A stretch of DNA of 64,000 bases, taken from assembly GCA_022702485.1 (NCBI GenBank), contig JAJIYY010000002.1, positions 682,001-746,000 of the forward strand. The letters are read 5' to 3'. Shown piece by piece: positions 52,776 through 63,547 of the stretch; the first letter of the stretch is position 1, and each line of letters begins with the position of its first letter. Source of the DNA: Simplicillium sp. C3G150-2 (taxonomy: Eukaryota; Ascomycota; Sordariomycetes; Hypocreales; Cordycipitaceae). The notes beneath the pieces were generated by a model. It saw nothing but the letters and a program-made list of their open reading frames with translations, was not told where the DNA came from and ran no database searches. Position numbers and translations under genes: made by a program.

Positions 52776-54901
52776 ATGTCCGAGGAACGCAGCAAGATAT
52801 CCCTTCGAAGCGGAGGCAAGCGGAAAGGCAGACCCAAGATCAGTGCACCACAACAAATATCGAACCCAATTCCCCAAGATGGTGCAAAGGGTGGTGCCCC
52901 AATGGCGGACCCTCCGGTTCGACCTCGTCTGCGACCTCCTCCCATGGCTGGAGGAAAGGTGAGTCCATATAGTCCGACGAGGTGACGACGCCTTGCGCTG
53001 ACACTCTGGTAGACGTCCGACTTGGTGAAGCAACGATACTCGACACGATTCAACACACTACCAGACTTTGATCCGTCGTCTATACCGGCAATGCCGAATT
53101 TGCCATCAGTGGGCAAGTATCAACCACCGCCAGACCGACGTCCGCCCCCATCAAGAGCTGGAGCCGCTCCCGTGCTCGACATTCGAACACTCCGAGACCC
53201 AGCCTTAGCACCCGACCAGTATGTAGCTAGCGTACTGGGCGAGGCTACCGAGGACCAAATCCATGAATTCGAAGACTCTCTGCGACAGCTCAAGACCCGT
53301 GCTGGTGCGGACTTGCAACAGAACCTCTTGCAGAACCGAACCCAGTTTATCAAGATCAGTAAAGAGGCAGAGAAGCTCAAGGGTGAAATGAGGACGCTGC
53401 GAAATCTCATGTCCGAGCTAAAGACCAATACCACTGCTTTGAGAGGCGCAACAATGAAGGATGACGAGCCTGCTAGCATTCCCGGACAGACCACACTCTT
53501 GAGCAAGAGAGACAAGCGTAGCTCCGTTGCAGATAGAAGCGCGCTCTGGAACTCGCAAATGCAGGCTTTGTACAAGAATGTGGAAGGGTCACAGAAATTC
53601 CTGCCCAACTCTGCTGGGCGCCACGTTGTGCAGAATGCTGGTCCTTGGGTCGAACTGGACAATGCTACGTATAAGTCACGACGAGCTATGCAAATCTTTT
53701 TGCTGAACGACCACTTGCTCATTGCCTCTCGAAAGAAGCGCAAGATGGACGCCCCGAATGCCGAAGCTCGTGGACCTATGATTAAGCTTGTTGCAGACAG
53801 ATGTTGGTCTCTTCTTGATATTGAGGTTATCGACATGCCTGGTGCTGCAGAGTCGTCTGGTGGCAGAAACAAGCTGGCTGATGCTATCATGGTACGAGGT
53901 GGTGGCCAAGAATCGTTCATCTACCGTACAGAGAAGCCCGATGACGACGTTAGAAAGACCCTTCTGCTCAACGTTCGAAAGGCCGTTGAAGAGCTACGCA
54001 AAGGATTGGAGTCGGAGATGGAGGCTAACAATAAAGCCAAAGAGACCATCAACTACTTTGCATCGAGAGACCCTGGCCTGCTACAGAAAACAGAACTTTT
54101 GGAGACATTGTCTGATATCAAGGACATGCTCATTGAAGTTGACGGCAACCAACAAAACTTGCGCTGGGTCGAGAGCCAGATGGATGAACTTGACATTGAC
54201 ATTGCTCTTCAAAGCTTTGAGCCAGCCGTTGCCCGCGTTGAGAAGCTCAAGGGACTCGCCAGAGGACTCAAGAGCAATGCTGTGGCGCAAGACTTTATCA
54301 ACTTCAAGGTGGATGAGCGATGTGGCAAATTAGCAGACATTCTCATTCGCGAACTAGAAAACACACACAACGAGCAGAGCAAGACGAAACGTAACGTCAG
54401 CTGGCTCTCTCGCCTTGGATTTGATGACCGAGCCAGAGAGGCTTATCTGGATGCTCGTAGCGACATTATTCACAAGAGAACGAGGTAGGTTTATGCACAA
54501 AAATGTTCGTGGTATGCCATCGTTACTAACACAGTTCAAGGCAATGCATCTTTCAAGGCGACCTTCACCTGTATATTTGGCAATTGTCGTTCGTCTACTT
54601 TACCATTATCCATAACACTGTTCAGTGCTTCCAGGGCTGCTTCCCACCACCTATGATGAGTGCGTGCGTCAAGTGGGCAAAGCAGGAAGTAGAGGCTTTT
54701 AACGTTATTCTCGCAAGACAGCTGAGCAGTACAGAGCGTGGCGGCGAGGTGTGGACGTCCTGCATGGATAGAGCCAAGGAACACGCCAAGAAGCTGTCTG
54801 CTGTCGGACTGGATTTTGGAAACTTGGTCGGCCGCGATGCAGAGGAACAAGGTTCGGGCTCTGGAAGCCCTGTGGGATTGGGACTGGCAGCAAAAGCATG
54901 A
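52776..54901 (+). CDS. exo84: exocyst complex subunit Exo84
   Basis: CDS is join(52776..52958,53013..54484,54535..54901), 673 residues; introns are 54 and 50 nt. The Pro/Arg-rich N-terminus is disordered. A coiled coil follows, with EDQIHEFEDSLRQLKTRAGA and KISKEAEKLKGEMRTLRNLM (about 130-205). Next comes a PH-like domain (about 250-340, with QIFLLNDHLLIASRKKRKMD) and the C-terminal Exo84 helical bundle, with IFQGDLHLYIWQLSFVYFTI and CFPPPMMSACVKWAKQEVEA. Exo84 is one of eight exocyst subunits tethering secretory vesicles to the plasma membrane at the hyphal tip. The second splice restores the family sequence exactly, with the branch site CTAAC close to the acceptor. Confidence 0.93.
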
Positions 54902-55697
54902 TGGGAGCTTAGCAACGAAGAGGAATGAAGGATGATGATTGCATATGGCCTTGACTTGGGCACGGACGGGACTGGGGCTCTTTGATGTTCAGCTTGTTTA
55001 GAGACGCAGCATTTTTCAACCACATGTAACAATAGGACGATTGATTATGGGAGAGAAATAAATCAAGTACAAAAAATATGAGCAAGAGAGACCAAAAAAA
55101 AACAAATAAAAATAAAACCGAACTTGAATTAAGGAATCTCATGTTTATTTTTGCAAGAGATTTTTTTCCGTTGTGCCGTTAAATACCATCAGTGTTTCTA
55201 ATTATAAGTTACGCCTCAAGACAGCTGAAGCGACTGTCAGTGGTGGCGCTTGTGGTGTTGCAGCGAAGAAAAACAGGGAGACGAGACACACTAAGCGAGA
55301 CGCCAGCAAATCCAATCTCGCTGCTTGGGGGGCGGCGTTGGGGGGTTCCTCTAGGCCCTTTCGCTCGCCCCGACAGCTGCAGCTCCCGCATCATCCATTC
55401 TCCCAAAACAACACAATTTCGCCATTCCTCAGCCCGCCCCCCGCCGAACAACGACCATCGCGTCAAAACACGATTTGATATCTGCCTCGAGCCATAGATA
55501 GGCCCGTCCGCACCTCCTAATTATTTCCCAGCGCCTATCCCCTTGCACGGCAGCGCTGCTCATCGCCCAGGAAAAGCTCCTCCCTCTCCTCGTTCTGCTG
55601 CCCCACCGCCACCTAACCAAGGCGTGACAGCTGCAATCTCCCCTGTTGTGCTGCCCCTCGAAGAGCTGCTTCAACGTCGACACAAAAGACAACCACA
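54902..55697. other. intergenic, exo84 3' flank and PP2A promoter
   Basis: 796 bp. C-rich leader-like sequence from about 55,360 to 55,690. No gene. Confidence 0.55.
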
Positions 55698-57134
55698 ATG
55701 GATACCAATATGGAAGACGTGGGAGCCGTCCCCGCCGACGTTGCCCCCGTTCAGACCGAGCCTGCCACCGTTGGCACCCTAGATGGATGGATTGAGAGCT
55801 TGATGAACTGCAAGCAACTGTCCGAGGTTGACGTCCAGAGACTCTGCGACAAGGTGAGCTTGAAAACATCTCGAGGGTGCGATGGAGCATTAGAGAGCGA
55901 GTCTACACAGTGATACCACGGCGCGATGGCACCGAATGATGCGCTGCTGTGACCGACCAATCTCTGGTGCTTCCTGTCAAACCCCTCGCGTGACGGTGGG
56001 AATGCAATTTGTGCTGACGGCGACTCCCTCATCAGGCGCGTGAAGTTCTGCAAGAAGAGTCCAACGTTCAGCCAGTGGTAAGTTGTTGATGCCATGACTC
56101 GCAGTGAATGACCTGGTGCTGATTTACTTCTTCCTAGAAATGCCCAGTCACAGTCTGCGGTGACATCCACGGTCAATTCCACGACTTGATGGAGTTGTTC
56201 AAGATTGGAGGTCCCAACCCCGACACAAACTACCTCTTCATGGGTATGGGAGACACGCCCATGATATGCTTAGAAATTCTCAATGCTTACAAGTTTCACA
56301 GGTGACTACGTCGATAGAGGTTACTACTCCGTCGAGACCGTTACGCTCCTCGTCGCACTCAAAATTAGATACCCCCAGCGCATCACCATTCTCCGTGGTA
56401 ACCACGAGTCCCGTCAGATTACCCAAGTCTATGGATTCTACGACGAATGCCTGCGAAAGTATGGCAACGCGAACGTCTGGAAATACTTCACCGACCTCTT
56501 CGACTACCTGCCCTTGACCGCGTTGATCGACAACCAGATCTTTTGTCTTCACGGTGGTTTGTCGCCTAGCATCGACACTTTGGATAACATCAGAGCCTTG
56601 GACCGTATCCAAGAAGTACCCCACGAAGGTCCCATGTGCGATCTCTTGTGGTCTGACCCCGATGATCGCTGTGGATGGGGAATCTCTCCCCGTGGTGCCG
56701 GTTACACGTTCGGACAGGACATTTCAGAAGCTTTCAACCATAACAACGGCTTGACGCTCATTGCCAGAGCTCATCAGCTGGTAATGGAGGGTTACAACTG
56801 GTCTCAAGACCGCAATGTTGTTACAATTTTCTCTGGTGAGTGCAGACGGCGACGGCGTCAACTAGCACTGCTAACGACTCTTTTTAGCTCCCAACTACTG
56901 CTACCGATGCGGTAACCAGGCGGCAATTATGGAGATTGACGAGCATCTCAAATACACTTTGTATGTATTAGCGCTGCTTATTAACTTTATTCCCACATTA
57001 ACATTTGGTAGCTTGCAATTCGACCCTTGCCCTAGAGCAGGCGAGCCCATGGTTTCCAGAAGTAAGTTTCCAGATACATGATTGAAATGTACCGTCGCTA
57101 ACGCCGACTAGGGACGCCTGACTATTTCCTCTAA
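55698..57134 (+). CDS. protein phosphatase 2A catalytic subunit
   Basis: CDS is join(55698..55853,56036..56077,56138..56243,56302..56835,56888..56960,57012..57061,57112..57134), 327 residues in seven exons; intron 1 is 182 nt and the rest 50-60. All PPP-family metal and catalytic motifs are present: GDIHGQFHD, GDYVDRGYYS, RGNHESRQITQVYGFYDEC, and HGGLSP. The C-terminus is TPDYFL, the invariant tail whose Leu is carboxymethylated, which separates PP2A from PP4/PP6. A 20-residue acidic N-terminal extension precedes the domain. PP2A forms a core with A and B subunits and regulates cell cycle, morphogenesis and signalling. Confidence 0.95.
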
Positions 57135-57538
57135 TTTTGCGGCTTGCTGGGGCTGATAACGGCTGTGGTAAATTGTACAACGACAACAAAAAAGGCTGGG
57201 GTGCTCAGCCGAGAAAAGTAATCTGTAGATTTGGGGACCATAAAGAGCCTTTGGGAAAAATGAAACGCCAATATCTGTTCTACTACACGGTTATAGACTC
57301 TGCAAGTGCAAGAAAGAGGATAATACAAGAAGTTAAAAAAGAAACAAAAAAAGAAAGACGACCAATGCAAGAGTACAAGCGAATTAGGTTTGAAGCGACA
57401 TCCATGGTTCACAGACTAAGAGATTTGTAGAATCATTAATGTATCATTATATGTAAGGGTGTATGTAAGTTGATGGTATCGCAGTGTACAAAACAAGGTA
57501 GTGGAGTATTTAAATGGCTTCTCCTCGCAATGACATGC
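57135..57538. other. convergent 3' intergenic region
   Basis: 404 bp between PP2A and the seven-TM gene. A-rich tracts at about 57,330-57,360. No gene supported. Confidence 0.6.
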
Positions 57539-58644
57539 CTATTGTGCAGTCTCGCGCTTCTCGAGCTCGTCTTGGAGCTGATGCTCCCACTTGTTCTCTT
57601 TTTGTCGCTGCTCGGCAGCAGTGACAGGTCTCTCTTCCGTAATGTTCTCCTCGTCCACCTTGGCGTTGAATTCGCCGCCGCGAGAATAGTCACTAGGGGC
57701 CTTGCTGCCGTTGGGAACCCAGAAGCGACGGTCGAATCGCGACAGAGCCCAGGTGAAGACGACGAGGAGTTCAATGACGTAGTTGAAGCAGTAGTAGCAA
57801 GCCTTGTGATGGAACCACGCGGGGTCATTGGCAGGACGCTTCTCATAGGCGACTCCGGCGCGGAAGCCAGCTCCGAGGGCGAGTAGCGCGGAGGCAAACA
57901 CGACGAGGAAGACCTTGTACTTCATCGACCCCGTACCAAAGTTATCTTGTACGCCATTGCGGGCGGTGAGAAGCGTGACGGCGACGATGGGAATAGGCAA
58001 GAATGCCAAAACGGCGAGATATGTAATTGCGAACAATTGCACTTTGCGAATCTTGTCCAAAGCGCCCATATCCAAAGTGTAGAAACTATACACGACGGCA
58101 GTAATCACCATGACTAGCATGGCGGCGACGCTAAAGTAGAAGAAGCGGAAGAAGGCTCGCCCGGGGGTGCTCCATCCGAGCTTTGGGTGGTGGGCGCGAA
58201 CGATGCGCTGAGTGAGGATAAGGTTGATGACGAAGAGGAGGACAACGCCGGCGTTGGTGAGGACGTTGGCGGCGATGGCGATGGAGGCGTTGTGGGGGTA
58301 GCCGGCCCAGACGATGCGCATGACGTTTGCGCTGATGCGGGCCATGCTGAAGCCAAAGGTGACGGCGGACATGACGAACTTGTGGCCTTTGCGATTATTG
58401 ACTTGGAAGATGGTCATGTTGAGGGCGGCGGAGGCGATGAACAAGGCGATGAGGACGGCGGAGATGGGGGCGTCGATGGGGAGGGTTGGTACGCCGCCGA
58501 GACCTGCGCCGCGAGGGGGGTATGGAGGGCCCTGAGATGATATGATTAGTTGGTTTGTTGATTGGTTGAGTTGGGGAAAGAACTTACGGCTGCTTTGAGA
58601 GCGGCGATGCTCGGTTGGCCTGATTGGCCTGATTGTTGTGACAT
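57539..58644 (-). CDS. seven-TM fungal membrane protein of unknown function
   Basis: CDS is complement(join(57539..58531,58588..58644)), 349 residues; the intron is 56 nt. After a Gln/Gly-rich N-terminus (MSQQSGQSGQPSIAALKAAG) come seven hydrophobic segments starting at PISAVLIALFIASAALNMTI. The spans are joined by short loops containing FQVNNRKGHKF, RISANVMRIVWAGYP and RIVRAHHPKLGW. A charged C-terminal tail of about 65 residues follows, with EENITEERPVTAAEQRQKEN. I recall this pattern in the DUF3112-type family, broadly present in filamentous ascomycetes and not functionally defined. It is not an RTA1 or opsin by motif. A receptor or transporter role is possible but unsupported. Confidence 0.8.
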
Positions 58645-59926
58645 GATGGCGATGATAATGGATGGTGTGTGTGACGGGAGTGATGATACAGAGGGTTGTC
58701 GAGGTTGGTGAATGAGGAAATGGTAGAAGTAGTTGATGATGATGATGATGGAAAGTAGACGCAGGTCAATGAGATATTATTATATCCTGCAGGAGAAAAA
58801 CGAGCTAGGATCGATCTTAGTGTCCCTGAGGTCGCATTTGTGTTCATGTCTCGCGCACGGGATGGTTGCGGTCGGAGGTCGGGGGTCACTAGGCCCGGGC
58901 GGTAGCTGTACTTTGCGGGTTTGGTGCGAGATGAATAATTGAGACGCATGGGTGCTATTTTCGGACGAATTTCATGTGCGAGTTACAAATCAGCCCTTGA
59001 AAGTGTCAGATTATTTTTTATATTCAATATTACATTGGTTTTTGTGTTATTTCGTTGGCTGCCGTGACGTGCAATTGCCGACAAGGATGTACAGATACAA
59101 GAAGCATTTGGGGAAGTGAGACATGGCGATGAAAGCATTTGATACAATGAAGGGAAAGGCACTGGAATGTAACTGGTTAGACATGCATGAGAGGATCTAG
59201 ATTGCATAGCCTGTGTTTTCCTGAACGACTTGGACACTGTATTTTTTTTTTTTTTTTTACGTTTACTTCGTCGGTGTTGGTGATGCTGAAGCAGCTCGCT
59301 GTAAATGTGTGATAGAGCGCAATGACGTCGGAAGGTCGGAACTTGCGACAACGCGAGACCGACGCTGATTGGTCGTTGGGCTCTCTGTCGCTGTCATGAA
59401 TGCACAAGTCCGCTCAGCTCGTTTCTAATTCAGCTTTGAAAAAAAGAAATACAAGAAAAATAATAACTCGTCAGATTATTCAAGTAATATTTTATTAGGG
59501 ACGACAGAGAGGGAATGGCAAGTCGGTTGTTTTGTCGCCGCGGAAGCTGCGCGGATGTATAATGCATGCATGGTGTGGTGTCACAAGCAATGTCCGCGGA
59601 GTGTGTCCAACCAAACTGGAGTTATCATGTTAAATCCCACTTGTATGGCGAATCTGGTGAAACAAGCTTTCAAAAAATATCTTTAATTAATATGTTAATC
59701 AATGGTAGGGCTGCGGGGTTTAGGCGGAGAGACTCCGACTTCAGACTTCAGACGGAGGAGGTCGCGTTAACTTTGCGCGGCTGACGGAGCTAACGGGCCT
59801 TGGGACAGAAGCTTTGATGTTGAGGTTGATATTATACACAGTGACAAATTTATCTTCTGTAATCAAATTCTAGCTTATATGCTCACTGATTCGAAACAAA
59901 CTGCATAGAGCCATTTGCTTATGTCG
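58645..59926. other. 1.3 kb intergenic, no gene seen
   Basis: Contains a GAT/GATG microsatellite at about 58,734-58,751 and a T-tract of about 17 at 59,242-59,258. Open frames here are short and lack family features. It includes the promoter of the seven-TM gene and the 3' flank of the gene at 59,927. Confidence 0.5.
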
Positions 59927-60748
59927 TCAATCGTCGAATAGCAGCGACATTCCCCGGTTATGATTCGAGCTTACAACTGCACTCTTCGAACCAGCCGTCT
60001 CTCGCCCAGCAGAAGCCCATGTCGATGACCGTCTTGCCGATGCCAAAGAAATTGTGTCTGTGCTTGATGCTGCCTCTGCAAGCGCATTGGGAAAAACTGG
60101 CTCGGGTAGATCTGAATACTCAATCATCCTTGCCTGTGTCGTGGATGGTGTTCCTCCGCTGGAGCTTGGTGTCCACGCTCGGGGTGCTGAAGATATCGTA
60201 GCTGATACTGCAAAACTGTCAGTTATTAGACATTTCCTTTGTAATGGATAAAGTATACCCTTTGTGTTTGTTCCATGTCCATCACTCAACAGTGCGGCGA
60301 TATGACTATCTCTCGCTGTGCCGTCATCCAGCATTGCCCACGTTGTAAGCTGGCGCAAGTAATTCAACTCTGCTAATACAGCAGCGTGATGCCGACTCAA
60401 TAATGGCTCTTGACATCGAAATTCAGACGAAGCGCTCCATACCCATTCGAGCTGGCTGTGAAGTGGTGTCTTATTCCCGCGATGAGCTTCAGGGCGACAC
60501 TTCTCTACGATGCGCCGCGCTTCCGCGAGTCCTCGATTCGCTTGGTTGATTACATTATCAAGTCGCGCGAGGATCTGAGGAGGCGCTGCTTCAAGGAGTT
60601 TGAGGTGGTCGTTGCGTAGGGATATCAAGTCCTGGAGATCTTGGTGGCACGTCTGCACGAGTTCGAGGCAGATGCGGATCTCGTTTGGTACTCTGCTGGT
60701 GTCTGTGATGGTTGTGATGGCTGATCGTAGAGATGCAAACGCTTTCAT
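59927..60748 (-). CDS. hypothetical helical protein
   Basis: The best model is complement(join(59927..60207,60259..60748)), 256 residues; read straight through it is 273. The 51-nt intron (GTATAC to TTTGCAG, with a CTAAT/ACTGAC branch region) keeps the frame, so both forms are possible. The first two thirds are predicted helical with regular Leu/Ile spacing: RICLELVQTCHQDLQDLISL, then LARLDNVINQANRGLAEARR and LAELNYLRQLT. The last third is Ser/Thr-rich. No signal peptide, TM segment or catalytic motif. The helical half resembles in style the N-terminal domains of fungal STAND/NLR-like proteins, but that is only an impression. Function unknown. Confidence 0.65.
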   Translation of the reverse strand: MKAFASLRSAITTITDTSRVPNEIRICLELVQTCHQDLQDLISLRNDHLKLLEAAPPQILARLDNVINQANRGLAEARRIVEKCRPEAHRGNKTPLHSQLEWVWSASSEFRCQEPLLSRHHAAVLAELNYLRQLTTWAMLDDGTARDSHIAALLSDGHGTNTKGILYPLQRKCLITDSFAVSATISSAPRAWTPSSSGGTPSTTQARMIEYSDLPEPVFPNALAEAASSTDTISLASARRSSTWASAGRETAGSKSAVVSSNHNRGMSLLFDD

Positions 60749-61407
60749 GTTAGACGGAGGTGGTGTTCATGTATTGTGTTAAATCGTCACATAACGGCAC
60801 CATGAGAGTCAAGTTCCAAGTTAATGGTCTCACGAAGGGGACTATCATGATAAGTTAGCTTTGCCAAGACAACAGTCCGTGTACTCTTGCACAGCACCCT
60901 GTGCACAACTTTTATGATACAGCATTCACATCGAGGCAGCCTCCGTATCAATAGCGAGACATACTCCTATGGCTTGCAGCAAGAATGCCTGGTTGACCGA
61001 CCAGCTGGGCCCTAATAATAACACGGCCCAGGGCTGTCCCGTGTTTGCAGCACGTTTTGGTCCGCTGTAGCGTGTCTATTGGCCCATGTGGTGGTGCCAT
61101 ATGCACCTCATGCAGCGCTGGGGGGCCTGGAACGCCCAGGCTAGCGGTTCTTGCAGCGACGATCCCTGTACCAGTCACTAAAGCCTACTAATTCCGCGCT
61201 GAAGTGGAGCTCCTTCTGCAGGAGATAGGCGCTGTGGCTTGCCTGGGTAAGTGCACTGTTCAGACAATACTGCATCAACTCAGTTTCCCCCCTCAATCGC
61301 GAAGAGTGGTTGTCACATAGAGTTCAGGAATACTGTAGATTGAATAAAGAAGGGAAACTAGACTGAGCTCTCCAATTACACAATTATCCAAAATTACTTG
61401 TATGAAA
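60749..61407. other. intergenic, no gene seen
   Basis: 659 bp with the promoter of the gene at 59,927-60,748 and the 3' flank of the next minus-strand gene. Nothing recognised. Confidence 0.55.
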
Positions 61408-62937
61408 CTAGTGACCAGATTGATAAGACACGACAACGGGCTCAACCAGCCTCCGGGGAGAAGGGTAAGGCGCGCCGTCCCGATCCCCCAGCTTGTCCAA
61501 GCCAGCCTCCACCACAACTCCCTGCGTGGCACCCACCTCATACACGAACCCCCAGTCGCTTGGGTGAGAAAACAACATGTAGCCGAGTTTTGCACATTCC
61601 GCAATTACCGCCTGCAGATGGCCCACCTGCTGTTGTTGCTGTTGCAGCTGCTGACCCTCTGCGAAGAAGCGCAGGAATGAGTTGAGCGAGCTGGCTAGCT
61701 CCTGGGCCTGCGCTGCTACAGCGGCGTCCCCGATTGGGAGAGAAGTCCGCTGGCTGCGGGCTGGATGGAGAAGAAAGGCTGATAGGTTGCGCCACTTGCG
61801 AAGAGCGAGTGAGTTGGCTGTGGGTGAATGGAGTTAGTGCATGCTTTTTTGTCTCATGGAGGTGGATGCTTTACCTTGGGGTTCGGCGTAGCGGTCGCTC
61901 TCGGCTGGAGGGATGGCTCGTAGGAATGAGGCGACGGGTGCGGGCAGCATGGATGGGTTTGGGGAGTGAGTGTCAATGCTGCTGAAGAGGGTGCGCATGA
62001 TGACATGACGGAGACCAACTTGGCGGGTTCGTGGATCGAGGCAGAGGACAGCGGCACTTTGAGCGTCGATTTGTGCGGAATTGTTGTTGCTTGGGAAACC
62101 AATGTTTGCCAAGGTTGATGCGAGAGTTCGTCTGTCGGTATTGATTGGGCTGGCGTGGTAGTAAGTCTCGACGTGTTGATCGATGAGGGCTCCGATGGAT
62201 TGGACTTCTTGAGCAATGTCTCTGTCAGGAGTGGCCTCGAGCATGAATTGGTTCAGTTGGACGTCGTGGATTGGAGTGCCTTTGCCAGAAGGGTATGCTT
62301 TCGGCTCGTTGTGGATGTCCACATTGTCGATGGAATCGTTGCGCTTCCCTTTGCGTCTGAATAGGAAGAATGCTGCGATGAGCCCAATGGCCAAGCCTGC
62401 TAGAACACATCCGATTGCAATTCCAGCAGTTGCCCCAGGAGACAAACCAGAAGAATGAGATGAAGCTGCGTGCGATGAACTGGAGCTAGACGTTGAAGTC
62501 GGAGCTCCGTCAGTGCCTGTGGAGGATATCGAATCCTCTGCGTTGGTTGGGCCGGTTTCAGAGGTTGCTGGACCAGAAGATGCCGCAGTACTTTGTGCTG
62601 TCGACGCAGGAGGACTCGAGTTTGTTTTGACAGGAAGAGTGATAGGCCCTAGGACTGTTGGTGGCCAAGGGACTGGGGCATTGTTGAGATAATAATGCCC
62701 ATAAGCATGGGATGTTATCGGTACGTTGCCCTTGTAGTCTGTTATAACAGTAATTGAAATCGAGTTTGTTTCCGCTAAAGGCGAGATGGGAATCGTGGTG
62801 AGAGCACTTGGCCAATCTACAATCTTGCCGTCGGAATGAAGTGCGCCAAAGATTTTGGTCGGGTCAGCTGCATAATTCCCTCCCGCTCCTTTCGTCCACT
62901 CCGTCATGAGTGAAATGGAATAAGTCCCGGTAGCCAT
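61408..62937 (-). CDS. single-pass receptor-like membrane protein, unknown function
   Basis: CDS is complement(join(61408..61817,61875..62937)), 490 residues; the intron is 57 nt. The order is a folded N-terminal domain of about 110 residues (DPTKIFGALHSDGKIVDWPS, then ITSHAYGHYYLNNAPVPWPP), a Ser/Thr-rich stalk (about 110-175), and one TM span (GATAGIAIGCVLAGLAIGLI) ending at basic FRRKGKR. A cytosolic part of about 280 residues follows, with a Gln tract and a C-terminal Trp/Gly-containing segment (GYMLFSHPSDWGFVYEVGAT). This is the stalk-and-SKG6-type-TM layout of fungal surface sensors, but no signal peptide is visible at the start; an upstream Met at 62970 does not supply one. It is divergent from an Hsp70-family gene 610 bp away. 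Confidence 0.75.
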
Positions 62938-63547
62938 GATGTTTAATCGACAGAAAAATATGCTTTTCAAAAAGCTTTCGATTCGACAGGCTCTGGAGAA
63001 GCTCCGAACTTGAAGATATTTCTCGGATGGTCTGGCATGCTGATTGAAGTAAGAGACGGAACTGTGATACAGTTCCCGTCATGTTTTCTCTTCCTGCAGC
63101 GGAGTCCTAGCTTGGGCTTCAGCTTCCATTAGCTTTGCACCCGCATGACCATGGATCATTGTGTAAACAGTGCTTATTTGAGACATGGACAGGACCGCCT
63201 CACCCGACAGTCTCGATTCGTGCTGACAAGGGTATGGTGATGAGTGTGGGTTGCAGTGCATTAGGTGCGGATGCAGCACAACCCTTCGGCCAGCCAACAA
63301 GGCGTATTCAGCGCCACCATGCAGGCCTGCAATGTAGGCTGCAGGAGTCGGCAAACACTCGAGCGGAGACAAGAGGAAACAGGAGGGCCAAGCTCATAGC
63401 CTTGACTTATGCAGACAGCAATTATGAGAAAGATGCATTGGCGGAGTAGCAATTCCGCGAGCTAGTAACACTGCGACCAACTTCCCATACTTCTGTTTTC
63501 CAAGTACAACTTGTTAGTTTACATGTAGTAATACCACTATACTGAAC
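62938..63547. promoter_or_regulatory. divergent promoter between receptor-like and Hsp70-like genes
   Basis: 610 bp upstream of both flanking genes. A 72-codon minus-strand frame overlapping the receptor-like start is out of frame with it and not supported. No clear heat-shock element was noticed. Confidence 0.5.

Noticed and set aside
59242..59258. Long T-tract
   Set aside because: Simple homopolymer with no target-site duplication or adjacent element sequence; not evidence of a retroposon.
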